A stretch of DNA of 64,000 bases from Amia ocellicauda (lineage: Eukaryota; Chordata; Actinopteri; Amiiformes; Amiidae). The stretch is taken from contig NC_089851.1 in assembly GCF_036373705.1 (NCBI RefSeq), positions 23,515,470 through 23,579,469 of the forward strand, in the 5' to 3' direction. The position numbers and the translations under genes are program-made. The notes below the pieces were generated by a model. The model made no database searches. It worked only from the letters and a program-made list of their open reading frames with translations, and had not been told where the DNA came from. Below, piece by piece: positions 10,801 through 21,480 of the stretch. How positions within the stretch are numbered: the stretch's first letter is position 1; every line of letters begins with the position of its first letter.

Positions 10801-13059
10801 AGCATGATTGGGTTGAATGGCCTCCTCTTGTTTGGAAACTTTATGTTCTTATGTATCATGCAGACTGAGCGCCTGTCTCTTCTGTCCTTCAGGTCTCTGA
10901 GATCCTCGGGTGTCTGCAGCCCTGCCTACACATCCTGACGGGGTCACAGCTGAGAGTGGTCGTCCGCCTGGCCGCGCAGAACCCGGAGCAGGCCGCGGAG
11001 ACGCTGCTGAGCTGGGCCCTGCCGCCGGACAGGTGAGCCATACACAGGAGCGCCGTCTTTTACAATGATCCACTACTGTTAAGTCTTCAAATGGCTGTTG
11101 TGCCAAAGGGCTCATGTGTCTCGTCTCAGTGTGCAACAGCGAGGAGCTCCTGTGTGTCTCTGTCTCACTGTAGCCGCCCTGTCTTTCCCAGATCCGGCCG
11201 CACGCTGTGGAGGGCCATGGGCACTAAGGACAAGCTGTCCCGCAGGCTGCTGGGCATCCTCATGCAAAAGCTGAACCCCTCACTGCCCGGGGACATGGCC
11301 CAGGACTGTGTGTCGGCTGCACGCCAGACCGTGGCTGTGAGTATCCAGAGAGAGCTGACAATTCTCCACATCTTCATGGGCTTCTGTGCACTTGCTCACA
11401 GTTTAAACCACACCAAGAACATAGCGGGGCTTTTTATGTTAATATTATAAATGAAACCCGTACAGCCCAGGTCTGAAGCAACTATGGATATATACAGTCC
11501 CTGGGAGAAGATGTCTTTGTGACACTTTCAGAAATGTATTCCTCTAAATAGTGTGCCTTCTCTCATGGCGAGTGTGACCCTGTGTGCTCCTCCCCGTGTC
11601 AGGTGACCTGTGCCGTGCGGGAACTGCTGGCCAACCCAGAGAGAGCAGGGGCCTTTGAGAAGGTCTTTCCCCAGCTCTTTAAGGCCCTCCTGCTCCAGAT
11701 GGACTGCAGTGAGGAGAGTCTGCGCTTCTCACGGATGGTCGGCATCCACAACCAGGACCTGTCTGGAGCGCTGAGTGTCTGCAGGTGAGTGACCCAAGCA
11801 AGCAAGAATGGACATGAAGCTCCACAGTGTGAGAAGCAGTTTATTCTACTGAGTGTTGGTACTGAAGTTGCAGCAGACCCAGGCCGAGCACTGTCCTCTC
11901 CTCTCCCCTCAGAGACACCGTACTGGCACTGCAGTACCTTCTGGTCCAGACCCAGCTGGGGGCGGTGACCGAGCAGCTGGAGGAGGAGGCCGCCTGGAGG
12001 AAACTGCAGAGCCCTGAGAGCCACTATGAGGGCATCCGTCTCCTGGCCAGGTACGGGTTTCTCTCAGAGCTGGGCCCTCATTACGGACAGCGATTACAGG
12101 AACATATTCACACCATTTCACTCCTATCTTGTGATCATTCAGGATTTATTGTCTCCTTACCGACTGTCCCCTCGTTCTCCAGGGCCATGGCTCGGCACGG
12201 CGGCACGATGCTCGTTGGCATTGTGGAGGCCCTTGTCCCTCTCCTCAGCGCTGACCGGGAGCAGCACAGAGTGACGGCGATGGTCTTCTTCTCAGAGGTA
12301 GGTATGTGGCTGAGTTCTCCTCTGATGGCGCCTCACTCTCCCATCAACAGGCTGCTGGGCTGCTCGCGGCAGCCACTGAGAGCCCTGCTTGTGAAAAGCC
12401 TGATAAGCCGAGCCCAGGACCGCTCGGTGCGTGTGAGGCTGCCACTGTTCCAGGGCCTGGGAAGTGCCACTGCCGCCCAGGTAAGGACAGCACAGGACCA
12501 CCTGCCATGAGACACGACACGAACACTTGTGCTTTGGGAGTCTCTGTGCTGACGGGTTGTTTTGGGTGTCTGTGTCTAGGTGGAAGACCACGGCCGGGAG
12601 CTGCTTGCAATCCTCCACGCAGGCCTGAAGGGCACGGACGTCGCTGAAATAGTGGACAGAAAGCAGTCAGAAGCGGTCCTGGGAGCTCTGTCTGCTCTCT
12701 TGCAGGTCCTGCCCCACCTGAGGCAGGACAGTATCAACCAGAATGTCATTGCAGACATCTGTCGGAGGGTCACTCTGCTCTTAGAAAGCGTAAGTTTTGC
12801 TCTGCTCTTACTGACTCCCCTGCAGTGGAGACCCCTGTCCTGGCGTTATATACAGTTTAGTCCAGTCTGGAGTGTCCAGTCTCTGTGCTGTTGTGCTCAG
12901 TGTGACGCTCTGTGCCTGACCAACCCCCCCGCTTGTTTCCAGGCCGACGCTGAGCTGCGCTGTGCTGGTGCCACCGCACTGGGGGTGATGTGCCGCTGCC
13001 AGGCAGTGAGGGCCCTCATGATGCGGGAGCTGCAGGACCCCAGCCCAGAGGTGACCGAG
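7894..13059 (+). CDS. Maestro heat-like repeat (MROH) family protein, compact form
   Basis: Sixteen exons join in consistent phase: 7894-8025, 8195-8351, 8553-8657, 8788-8945, 9276-9416, 9645-9737, 9834-9900, 10045-10158, 10268-10401, 10893-11032, 11192-11336, 11603-11784, 11913-12050, 12183-12480, 12580-12789, 12943-13059. Together they are 2,331 nt, or 777 codons before the last exon. The product is Leu/Ala-rich paired helices (HEAT repeats). Family-typical pieces include QQAASDVLVAMGRRF, SRRLLGILMQKL and EKVFPQLFKALLLQ. MROH1/MROH2 proteins are about 1,600 aa. By my recollection of the alignment, exons 1-8 match the N-terminal quarter and exons 9-16 the C-terminal third, so the middle is absent. 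HEAT proteins are scaffolds; no enzymatic role is implied. The 5' end is uncertain: the first exon opens right after an acceptor (cag/ATG), so earlier exons may exist. MROH1-like versus MROH2-like is undecided. Confidence 0.8.
9464..9613 (+). repeat. 150-bp direct repeat, copy A (MROH intron)
   Basis: This is near-identical to 16,151-16,300 in the same orientation, sharing GAGTAACCCATGAGTC and GGTCTGTGAAAG. It lies in the intron just before the exon at 9,645. It is either an unnamed interspersed repeat or a trace of local duplication. Confidence 0.7.
10700..10850 (+). repeat. Rex1/CR1-type LINE 3' end in an MROH intron
   Basis: A short internally shortened piece (GACTGGATAGGATCCTTGGA and flanks) of the same LINE family seen at 5.7 kb, same orientation. 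It ends about 40 bp before the exon at 10,893 and leaves the acceptor intact. Confidence 0.7.
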
Positions 13060-13789
13060 GTAAGGGTGCATCAGTGGCCCTGGCCATTCTGTACCCCCCA
13101 CTGGGGCTGGGCAAACCCCAGAGGGACTATAATTAAGAATATAAGAAAATGTACAAAATGTAGAATTTGAGATGTGCTGCTCTGGATGGTCTATTACTGT
13201 CTGTGATCATGATCTGGAGCAGCCAGTTTCCGGGAGTCAGATCCAGCGCCGCCATCTTGATAGGTGAGGAGATGAGAACAACCCGGGCAGGATATGGGCC
13301 CATAATAGCGCTCACAGGGGACATTGTGGCGTGGATCAGGATTCTGTACAGTGAGCGATTGATTTGAAACCTCAATCATTGGGTTCACAATGTCCAGATC
13401 CATCAATATCGCTATGGATCTGTTCACAGTCGTCATTTTGGGGATGGCAGAATGGAGTGGTATGAGAACCAAGAATCTGCAATGAGTTCTAACTGATTTG
13501 TTTCAATTGGAACTATTGGGGCAGCCAGGATGACATGTCCTTGTGTTCAATAGCTCCGTGTTGAATTGCTGTTTAGTGTTGCTCCCTCTGATCTTTAGGG
13601 TTCCTGATTAGAAGCACCCCAGAGACCCTGCATCCTGTAGACAGATAGATGAGATTCTCAGAGGTAAGGGAGCACATAAGCGAGTATCTGGTCCTTGAGC
13701 AGAGTGCGTCAGCCTGCTGCTGCGCTCTCTCGGCCCCTCAGGCACAGCCGGCGCTGCCCGTTCAGCCTGTCCTCTCCCTGTGTCTGCAG
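13060..13789. other. Final MROH intron or 3' region
   Basis: No clean exon was found. A donor-like CAGAGgtaagg at about 13,660 has no open upstream exon in any phase. Confidence 0.4.
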
Positions 13790-13956
13790 GTCTGATGCGT
13801 GCCCTGCGAGTGGAGACCGACGCCGAGGCGGAGAGCTGCACCGTCGAGGCCATGAGCTACTGGAGCGACTCCCAGGAAAAGAGAAAAGAGAAGAAGTGGT
13901 GGAAGTGGAGCCCTTGCTGCCACTCACGAGTAGATGTTCAGACTCCTGCTGGCTAA
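13790..13956 (+). other. Possible last exon of the MROH gene, phase unclear
   Basis: After the strong acceptor ctgtgtctgcag an open frame runs to TAA at 13,954-13,956. It starts LMRALRVETDAEAESC and continues with a basic, Trp-rich KRKEKKWWKWSPCC stretch. That frame needs an upstream exon ending in phase 1, but the last clear MROH exon ends in phase 0. In phase 0 the same acceptor gives Val then TGA (13,793-13,795). Either the protein ends at once, or a linking exon is missing between 13,060 and 13,789, or this belongs to something else. Confidence 0.35.
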
Positions 13957-14244
13957 CTAGGGCATGGCTGTAGAGGCCCTGTATGGCGTGAGTTCACTAT
14001 CAAAATTAGCGAGCACAGAAATACAACTTACGGACTCATGGTGCAAAACTTCACTTACGGTTTTTATTTTATGCTTACAATTCATTCTGCTTTCGTTCAA
14101 TATCGTTTACATATTTGCAGTTTTGTTTACACGTTTGCAGTTTACACGTGTGCTCACGCTTCTTGCTGCGCATTTGCAGTTCTATCTACACGCTCACAGT
14201 TCTTTTGTGTTTTCACACTGACTTTCAAAAAACAACGTGTAGAT

Positions 14245-15076
14245 GAGTGTAGCCGATGCGGGTCGGAGCTCCCCGCCCGGGATTCAAACCGCGCATCACC
14301 GGTGGCCCCTCCGAGCGCTCCACACCGCAGTGGCTCCAGCGCAGTACAGTGTTAAGCCCTCTACGCTAAAAGGCTGGGCCTCCTACCACGGGAGGCTTAA
14401 CACTGTACTACTTTTACTGAGGGGTTGCGTCACTTTGTAACAGGCTCATTATGGCACGAATGAGCCCCGTTACACTCTCCCCCTCTGAACTCCTCCCAGT
14501 GACTGATAGGCATCAGTCTTATTATCTGGGTCACGGCATCATTGTAGCCGATGCGGGTCAGAGCTCCCCGCCTGGGATTCGAACCGCGCACCACCGGCAC
14601 CCCTCCGAGCGCTCCACACTGCAGTGGCTCCAGCGCAGTACAGTGTTACAGTGTTATATGCTAAAAGGCTGGGCCTCCTACCACGGGAGGCTTAACACTG
14701 TACTGCGCTGGAGCCGCTGCGGAGCGCTCAGAGGGGTGCCGGTGGTGCGCAGTTCGAATCCCAGGCGGGCAGCTCCGACCCGCATCGGCTACAATGATGC
14801 CGTGACCCAGATAATAAGACTGATGCCTATCAGTCGCTGGGAGGAGTTCAGAGGGGTAGAGTGTAACGGGGCTCATTCGTGCCATAATGAGCCTGTTACA
14901 AAGTGACGCAACCCCTCGGTAAAAGTAGTACAGTGTTAAGCCTCCCATGGTAGGAGGCCCAGCCTTTTAGCGTAGAGGGCTTAACACTGTACTGCGCTGG
15001 AGCCGCTGCGGTGCGGAGCGCTGGTGGTGCGCGGTTCAAATCCCGGGCGGGGAGCTCCGACCCGCATCAGCTACAT
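14245..15076. repeat. Inverted pair of tRNA-like (SINE-like) units
   Basis: Four units occur in the order minus, minus, plus, plus, each with a B-box-like GTTCGAATCCC, GGTTCAAATCCC or GGTTTGAATCCC and adjacent GGCGGGGAGCTCCGACCCGC. The left half (14,245 to about 14,650) is an inverted copy of the right half (about 14,705-15,076). Short A-box-like GCGTAGAGGGCTTAA motifs precede each B box. No unit folds into an obvious complete tRNA, so these look like tRNA-derived SINE heads rather than tRNA genes. The whole block sits inside the left arm of the larger palindrome. Confidence 0.65.
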
Positions 15077-15406
15077 CAGGCATCCTAGATGATCATCGTA
15101 CTGTCGAGCTCCATTCTCATCAAACATGGCTGACCACACGGCAGCAGAGGGAGAGTCTAAAAAAAGCTTAATGTGGCTTAATGCGCTTTAAACATAAACA
15201 TTACTTTGCAAAGTCTGTCCGTTTATAGTTAGGCACTTCCTACTATGAATGGACGTGTTTTTTACTAACATAAACAATATGAATACGACCTTAAGCTCAG
15301 CATATAATAATAATAATATAATAATAATGAATTCAAGTTGAGTATCACTTAATGCAGAAAACGCTCAATGTGACTTACTGTACTTAAAACACAGCCGTTT
15401 ACATCC

Positions 15407-15495
15407 AATCTCTAAATGACAAGACTGACACTTTCCAAACTGTTATAATTTTTAATCTACAGTTTGGAAAGTGTCAGTCTTGTCATTTAGAGATT
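15407..15495. repeat. Perfect 37-bp-arm hairpin at the palindrome centre
   Basis: 15,407-15,443 is the exact reverse complement of 15,459-15,495, with a 15-nt AT-rich loop. It marks the symmetry centre of the larger foldback. Confidence 0.9.
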
Positions 15496-16150
15496 ATTTA
15501 GAGATTATACTATTATTATTATATGCTGAGCTTAAGGTCGTAGTCATATTGTTTATGTTAGTAAAAAACATGTCCATCCTTTATTCATAGTAGGACGTGC
15601 CTAACTATAAACGGACAGACTTTGCAAAGTAATGGTTATGTTTAAAGCGCATTAAGCCACGTTAAGCTTTTTTAGACTCTCCCTCTGCTGCCGTGTGGTC
15701 AGCCATGTTTGATGAGAATGGAGCTCGACAGTGCGATGATCATCTAGGATGCCTGATCTACGCGTTGTTTTTTGAAAGTCAGTGTGAAAACACTGTCAGA
15801 AAGAACTGCGAGCGTGTAGAGAGAACTGCAAATGCTCAGCAAGAAGCGTGAGCGCACAGTGAGAACTGCAAATATGTAAACGATATTGAACGAGCGCAGA
15901 ATTGAATTGTAAGCGTAAAATAAAAAACGTAAGTGTAGTTTTGCACGTGCAAGTTGCATTTTTGTGCTCGCTACTTTTAACAGTGAACTAACTGCATACA
16001 GGTCAAGCTACAGGGGGAAGAAAAATGTAGTCATAATAAATAATTATGAATGTATTAGTAATCATTTTGTTTTGTCGGTTTTCAATGTTGTCACTTGTCA
16101 GCGCCCCCAAACTTACTAATAATATAATCTCTGGCGCCCTTACATTTGAT

Positions 16151-16300
16151 GGGCTTGGTTTTATGTGAAACATCAGTATAATAGTTTGGGTAGTTTTAGT
16201 TTAGATTCATAGATCGTTTTTAGAAGTTAAAAGCTCACACATGTATTGAGTAACCCATGAGTCCTGCTAATTGCGGTCTGTGAAAGCAACAATAGTCCAG
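16151..16300 (+). repeat. 150-bp direct repeat, copy B
   Basis: This is the partner of 9,464-9,613, about 6.7 kb away and now outside the MROH gene. No MROH exon accompanies it. Confidence 0.7.
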
Positions 16301-16587
16301 TGGTGCCCAAGACCTCGATCAGTGTCAAACAATTGCAAGAAACCGAAAACCTACCACTTTCACAGTGAGTGGGATGAAGATTAGTTATTCACCACTACAA
16401 ATTCAATATGTGTGTCTGATCTGCCATTCAAGCCTTTTAAAACTTCACAAGAAGTATGACAACGACTTTCCAGCTAAAAGTGAACTTGGAAAGAAAAAAG
16501 TGAAGGACAGGTTTCCCACGGTCATGGAAAATGACCAAACAATCTGAAGTCATGGGAAACAGCTACACATATTATTTTCTGATTTCT

Positions 16588-16850
16588 TAGCAGGCACCCT
16601 TATCCAGGGTGACTTACAATTGTTACAACATCTCACATTATTTTTACATTTGTACCCATTTATACAGCTGGGCCTTTACTGGAGCAATCGAGGTAAAGCA
16701 CCTTGCTCAAGGGTACAACAGCAGCGCCCCTCCACTCCCACATCCATAGCCCTACCCACTACTCCACATTGCCACCACTGTTGCAGATCAAAACCCCAAA
16801 TGAGGGAATATCTTTTGGAAGAATGGTGTTCATCCCTCCAGTAGAGTTCA
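16588..16850 (-). repeat. Reverse-oriented repeat with an L2-type tail
   Basis: GCACCCTTATCCAGGGTGAC is the reverse complement of the AAGTCACCCTGGATAAGGGTG tail seen at 18.2 kb. The rest (TATACAGCTGGGCCTTTACTGG and onward) is a fish-wide interspersed sequence. Its exact family is not assigned. Confidence 0.6.
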
Positions 16851-16957
16851 GACTCGTAAAATCTGTGCCAAGAGCATTGAAGCTGTTCTGGAGGCTCGTG
16901 GTGCCCAACACCTTACTGAGACACTTTGTTCGTTTTTCCTTTAATTTGTCACCCGTC

Positions 16958-16959
<2 letters not shown>

Positions 16960-17002
<43 letters not shown>
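16960..17002. repeat. GT/AT microsatellite
   Basis: A (GT)n run passes directly into (AT)n. Confidence 0.9.
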
Positions 17003-17044
17003 TTAGAGTTAAGTGTTTGCTTGGAGATCATGTGACAAGGCTTT

Positions 17045-17200
17045 GATAAAAGTAACTAAGTAACTTGTACTCCAAGTATTTTTTAAATGAGCTACTTTTT
17101 ACTTTTACTTGAGTAGTTTTTTATACCAGTACTTTTACTTCTACTTGAGTAAAATTTCATCAAAGTAACAGTACTTCTACTTGAGTAGGACTTTTGTACC
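17045..17200. repeat. Fish DNA-transposon-like repeat
   Basis: Alternating TACTTTTACTTGAGTA blocks, with an inner TCAAAGTAACAGTACTTC, resemble a very common non-autonomous hAT-like repeat of fish. The family call is from memory only. Confidence 0.45.
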
Positions 17201-17399
17201 CAGAGGTGGAAAGAGTAATGAAGTCTCTCAGTGCTCATGGTCTCTCAATATTGGGTCACTAATCATAGCACTGATGCAGAGGTAAGTTGGTCATTATAAC
17301 CAGTGCACACTAGGGGACTTCCTCTTAAATTCAAAATTGTTGAAGAAAGTTTTATTAACAAAACTTCTCTCCTAAGTCAATCGCACACAAAGATCTGAT

Positions 17400-18240
17400 A
17401 GAAAGATGAAATTCCTGGCAACCACCTCCTCCTCACCGACTACTCGACTCAGCTACTCGTCCAGTCACTGGTCCTCTCCAGCCTGGACTACTGCAACTCC
17501 CTCCTGGCCGGCCTGCCTGCAACTACTACCCGCCGCTCCAGCTCATCCAGAACTCTGCGGCTCGTCTGGTGTTCTCTCTGCCCTGATTCACAAACGCTAC
17601 TCCACTGCTCCGCTCCCTCCACTGGCTCCCAATCCCTCACCGACTGCTGACTCAACCAGACTGCACTGAGCTACCTTCAGTCCCTCATCTCTCCATACAT
17701 CCCCTTCAGACCGCTGCAGTCTTCCAGCGCCAGAAGACTAACTCTGCTTCCCCTCCACTCTCCTTCCTCCAGAGCCGCTCCTTCTCATCCCTGGCGGAAC
17801 AGTGGAACGACGTTCCCACTGAAGTCAAAACAGCAGAGTCCTTGTCCTCCTTCCGGCACTTACTCAAGACACATCTTCTCAGACAATACTTGTAGTTTTA
17901 GTCCTTTACTATCCTGTAGGATAGCACTTAACAAGGTTTTAACATGCTTCTTGCACTACTTGTACTCATATTATTTTGATTTCCCCTTTGCTCCCTTTCC
18001 CGTACCTAACATCTTGTCCACACTTAGCTTTTACTATCCAGGATGTAAGACCAAATTTATTGTATTCACTTGTGTAAATTGGAATTTGTAAAATGTATTA
18101 TGCTTTGAATTGCTTTGTATTATGTCAATCTGAATTTGTAATGTTTGATGCCTGAACTGTATTTTTGCACTTGGTATTGCGCTTATGTTTTGTAAGTCAC
18201 CCTGGATAAGGGTGTCTGCCAAAAATAAATAATAATAATA
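17400..18240 (+). repeat. L2-type LINE, 3' end of ORF2 and tail
   Basis: The plus strand has broken-frame pieces of the ORF2 C-terminus: LDYCNSLLAG, HWLPI-type residues, and a WNDVPTEVKTAES-type region. It then ends in GTAAGTCACCCTGGATAAGG and an AAT microsatellite (18,225-18,240), the standard L2 3' terminus. Several frameshifts make it inactive. Confidence 0.8.
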
Positions 18241-18299
18241 GTAACCTGTCCATTTAAAATGCTTGTTGAAATCTCACAGCCCTGTTTCTGACTGTTCTT

Positions 18300-18715
18300 C
18301 AGTCTGCTTCCATATTAATGGAGATGGGAAGGCAGCGCCACCCCGCTTGATTAATATGCAGGCATCTCCGCAAGGGCTGCTGGGAGGTGGTCCCAAGACT
18401 CTGTTAAATTAGCTAATAATGAATAATTGTTGTAAGTTCATTAAGTTCTGTATTGTTTGGCAATTGTGTTGTTATTTCTTCCCTGTTCTACATGTTTGTT
18501 TTCTGTTTGGATTTCCCCCCCTGTGTTCAGATATTTGGGCTCTGAATATCCCCAGCCTTTCTGTTGCTTTAAGTTCATAGCTTTTCCACTGCTAGTGCTG
18601 CCTTTGTAAAGGTGTAGAAATAAAGAACAGTCTACTACATACTGGTGTCTGACTCCTTGTGTTGGACCCGGAAGGGTTTTAGCAGTACCAAAACTGTAAC
18701 AATATAATATCCAGT
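18300..18715 (+). repeat. LTR-like remnant
   Basis: A stretch ending GAAATAAAGAACAGTC (about 18,615), then GGTGTCTGACTCCTTGTGTT, resembles the R-U5 end of a fish LTR retroelement. I could not fix the 5' end or a target duplication. Confidence 0.4.
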
Positions 18716-18719
18716 GTTA

Positions 18720-21480
18720 TAAGTCTATAGCTGAAGATAAACAGCATTCTATTCATAGAGCATCTCTCTATTTGAAATTAAAACCCCTTTCACTTCATAC
18801 TGCTGCTTAGTGATCATCTTCTGGTTCCTAGCAGAAATATCTGGTACTAGAAAGGCTGTATGGGGCCCAGCGTCGCCTCTTCCTTTCCATTTAAAATCTG
18901 CCACTGAGTCGAAGAGGGCCAACATACTCCATCTTGACGTGCCGAATGACCACCTCCTCCACTTGAATGGGTTGTTCAGGTGGGAAAGGATAGACCTTCT
19001 GAATTTCAGAATTTCAGACACCGTCTTCTAATTGGGGACTGCTAACAATGTTTGCATTAAACCCAACACTCACTTCTTAAAGGTCCCAGCAAGGACACAT
19101 GAAAACACACAGGCGATGCGATAATAAACCCCACTGGTTTTGTAATTCACGAGTCAATTTATGAATTTGTTTGTACACGGGGAGAAATAAAAACAATACT
19201 GCCTATTTGGAGAAGAGGCATGGTCAATGGGTGCTGCCCGGTGCGGTGGTGTGGCATTGTCACGGTTTTGCAGTGTACGTGTATGGTTCCATGTGGATGG
19301 TTGTGTATTGTTCCTTATCAACAACAGTGGGGCCTGTAAATACTTTGGCACTACCTGTAAAATGTTTTTATCGTGTGTGTATCTTTAATAAATTTGAGAA
19401 TAAAGAAATGCATGCTTTGGCATGTGTTGGCATTAGTCTTCCCCACAGGCAGACACACGACAAACACCCTCACGCCATGTCGGAATTGTAGAATTGTATT
19501 GTGCACATTTACATGACATCTTTGCGAAAGTGGTGTGTATGAGATACAGAAACCGCAGCCCCTACGTCCCTCTGTGTGTCCACGTGAAGCTGTTACAGCA
19601 CTTCTTTGGATGGGTAGAATTTACACAAGACTTAAAAACATGAGAAAGCAAGTTGTAGGAGCATGTGTTGTGGAAATGCAAATTCATTTTTTCCTGCGTG
19701 TTTTTATCCAAGTGTGTGTTCTAACTAATAATAATAACTAATAATGGACAGGTTTAGCTTCTTATGGACAGTCTCCCTGAGTTCTCATATTATAAAAGCA
19801 TGTTCAATATACAGCTGTTCTTCTGCACAAAGCTGTGGTTAAAGTTATGCATCAATCCCCTGACAGTGACCAAGGAACACTGCCCTGCTGACTGCAGCCC
19901 ATCTGCCCTGTTAATAAACACCACTTCTGCACACAGATGTTTAAATCCACATAAAATCATAAAAGCTAATGTCAATGAATTACACCAGTCTGACTCTGTA
20001 TAGACTGATAATCCACACAAATGTAAAACGTGTAAAATGGATTTGAAGTAATAATGTATTTCTCATTAAGTCACTAAATTATTAATAACAGTAATGTTAT
20101 CTGTTTATCTTGGCATTGGTTAAGGAAGGGAAGAAGTTGATTGCTATGATGGTTATTTTATAATTGATTAGAAGTACAAAGTTATGTCACACATTGTATG
20201 GAGAATATGACACTAAAATACAATACGATTACATTACTGGCAGACCATGCAACTGTTCTCTACAATATTTGTCACTGTAGTGTGATACTGTAATTTTACT
20301 GATGCATTGTATAGTGAGTGTGTGTATAGTAGAGAAGGCTGGTCCATAGAGGCAGAGGAGGTTGCTCCTCCTCTTTTTTTGAGAGGCAAGAGGGAGATCA
20401 AAATATACAAGAAAGTAATTGTTTTGAAATAAACCATTACCAAATCTTAGTATCATTTATAAAATATTGTCTCTCTTATTTGGACAAAATCATAATGTAT
20501 AACGTAAGTATAACAATTGCCCGAAAGACAATTTCAATTGTGTGACCTATTCTCCTCCTGGGCAATGGATAGTCTGCTCTGCAAGACACAGGGCTTTACC
20601 CCCATTGTGGCAACAAACCAGTTCCCAGATGTGTCTGTGCCACAATCTGCCCCTTCAAAAGTCTCTTCCCAACCCCTGCCATCAATGGCGGGACTGACCC
20701 CATCATCCCACAAAGAAGACAAGCCACCTGTTGCAAATACAGCAGGGGCGTTTGTGACTGCACAGGCAGAGCAGTCTGCAAGAAGGACCAAGACGCTGGA
20801 AACTCTCATAGAAACCAATGGATGGCAACAGTGTTTCATTTTGCATGCTTTGTTCCATGAATAAAACAATAATATTACAATTATTGTCAGTTTTATTTAT
20901 CACACAACTATGTACAATGATTATACACAGAGGGCAGGGGATTGTGTATCTCCTACAGTCTATAAAGATGTAGCACTTGCATTTCTCTTGGCAGTTCCCT
21001 CCTGACCACTGCTGGACCCTCTGGTTCCACATCCACATGTCCCTGAGTCCGACTCCGACTCATGAGTGCTGTCCTATTGATAGAGCACGTTTGTATAGTG
21101 ATGTGTTCACAGCTGTACATTATTTTATTATTTTAATTGTCTTATGAACCCAAGACAATGATTATACTAAACTAACATACTACTAATAAAAAGCCTAATA
21201 ATACATACTAATATGATGACAGCTGCACTGTGTTGATATCCGTACTCTCTCCTCTCCTGTGTAGGGCATCGCCTATTTGTGGCTGTTCAATATGATGTCC
21301 ATACAGGTGTCATTATTTCATTTGACTAATCCATTGCATGTATTCTGGCAATATTGATGGAAAATTGTTAAAATTAAAAAAATGTTGCATTGCACTAAAA
21401 TAGATACTTTTCAATACCTTTTTATACATATGTATTTATATCTGTGTCCATACACAAGTATCAGGCCTGCACATAAACAG
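18720..21480. other. Intergenic stretch upstream of MARCHF6
   Basis: I see no supported gene. A 115-codon open frame at 20,517-20,864 (plus) ends beside an AATAAA (about 20,860), but it has no recognisable domain and no evident splice partner. The rest is AT-rich single-copy-looking DNA. Confidence 0.35.

Larger units (their letters stand above)
13968..16011. mobile_element. 2-kb nested palindrome (foldback element)
   Basis: The outer arms (about 13,968-14,244 and 15,757-16,011) are inverted copies; for example CTTTCAAAAAACAACG on the left matches its complement near 15,765. The next inward arms (15,077-15,345 and 15,510-15,756) also pair, around a perfect 37-bp-arm hairpin at 15,407-15,495. 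The left arm is interrupted at 14,245-15,076 by a second, self-contained inverted repeat. The arms have diverged by a few per cent. There is no transposase ORF, so it looks like a non-autonomous foldback DNA element. I could not find a clear target duplication. Confidence 0.8.

Noticed and set aside
14245..15076. Genuine tRNA genes
   Set aside because: B-box-like motifs are clear, but I could not form a full cloverleaf with acceptor and anticodon arms, and four units in mirror order look like SINE heads.
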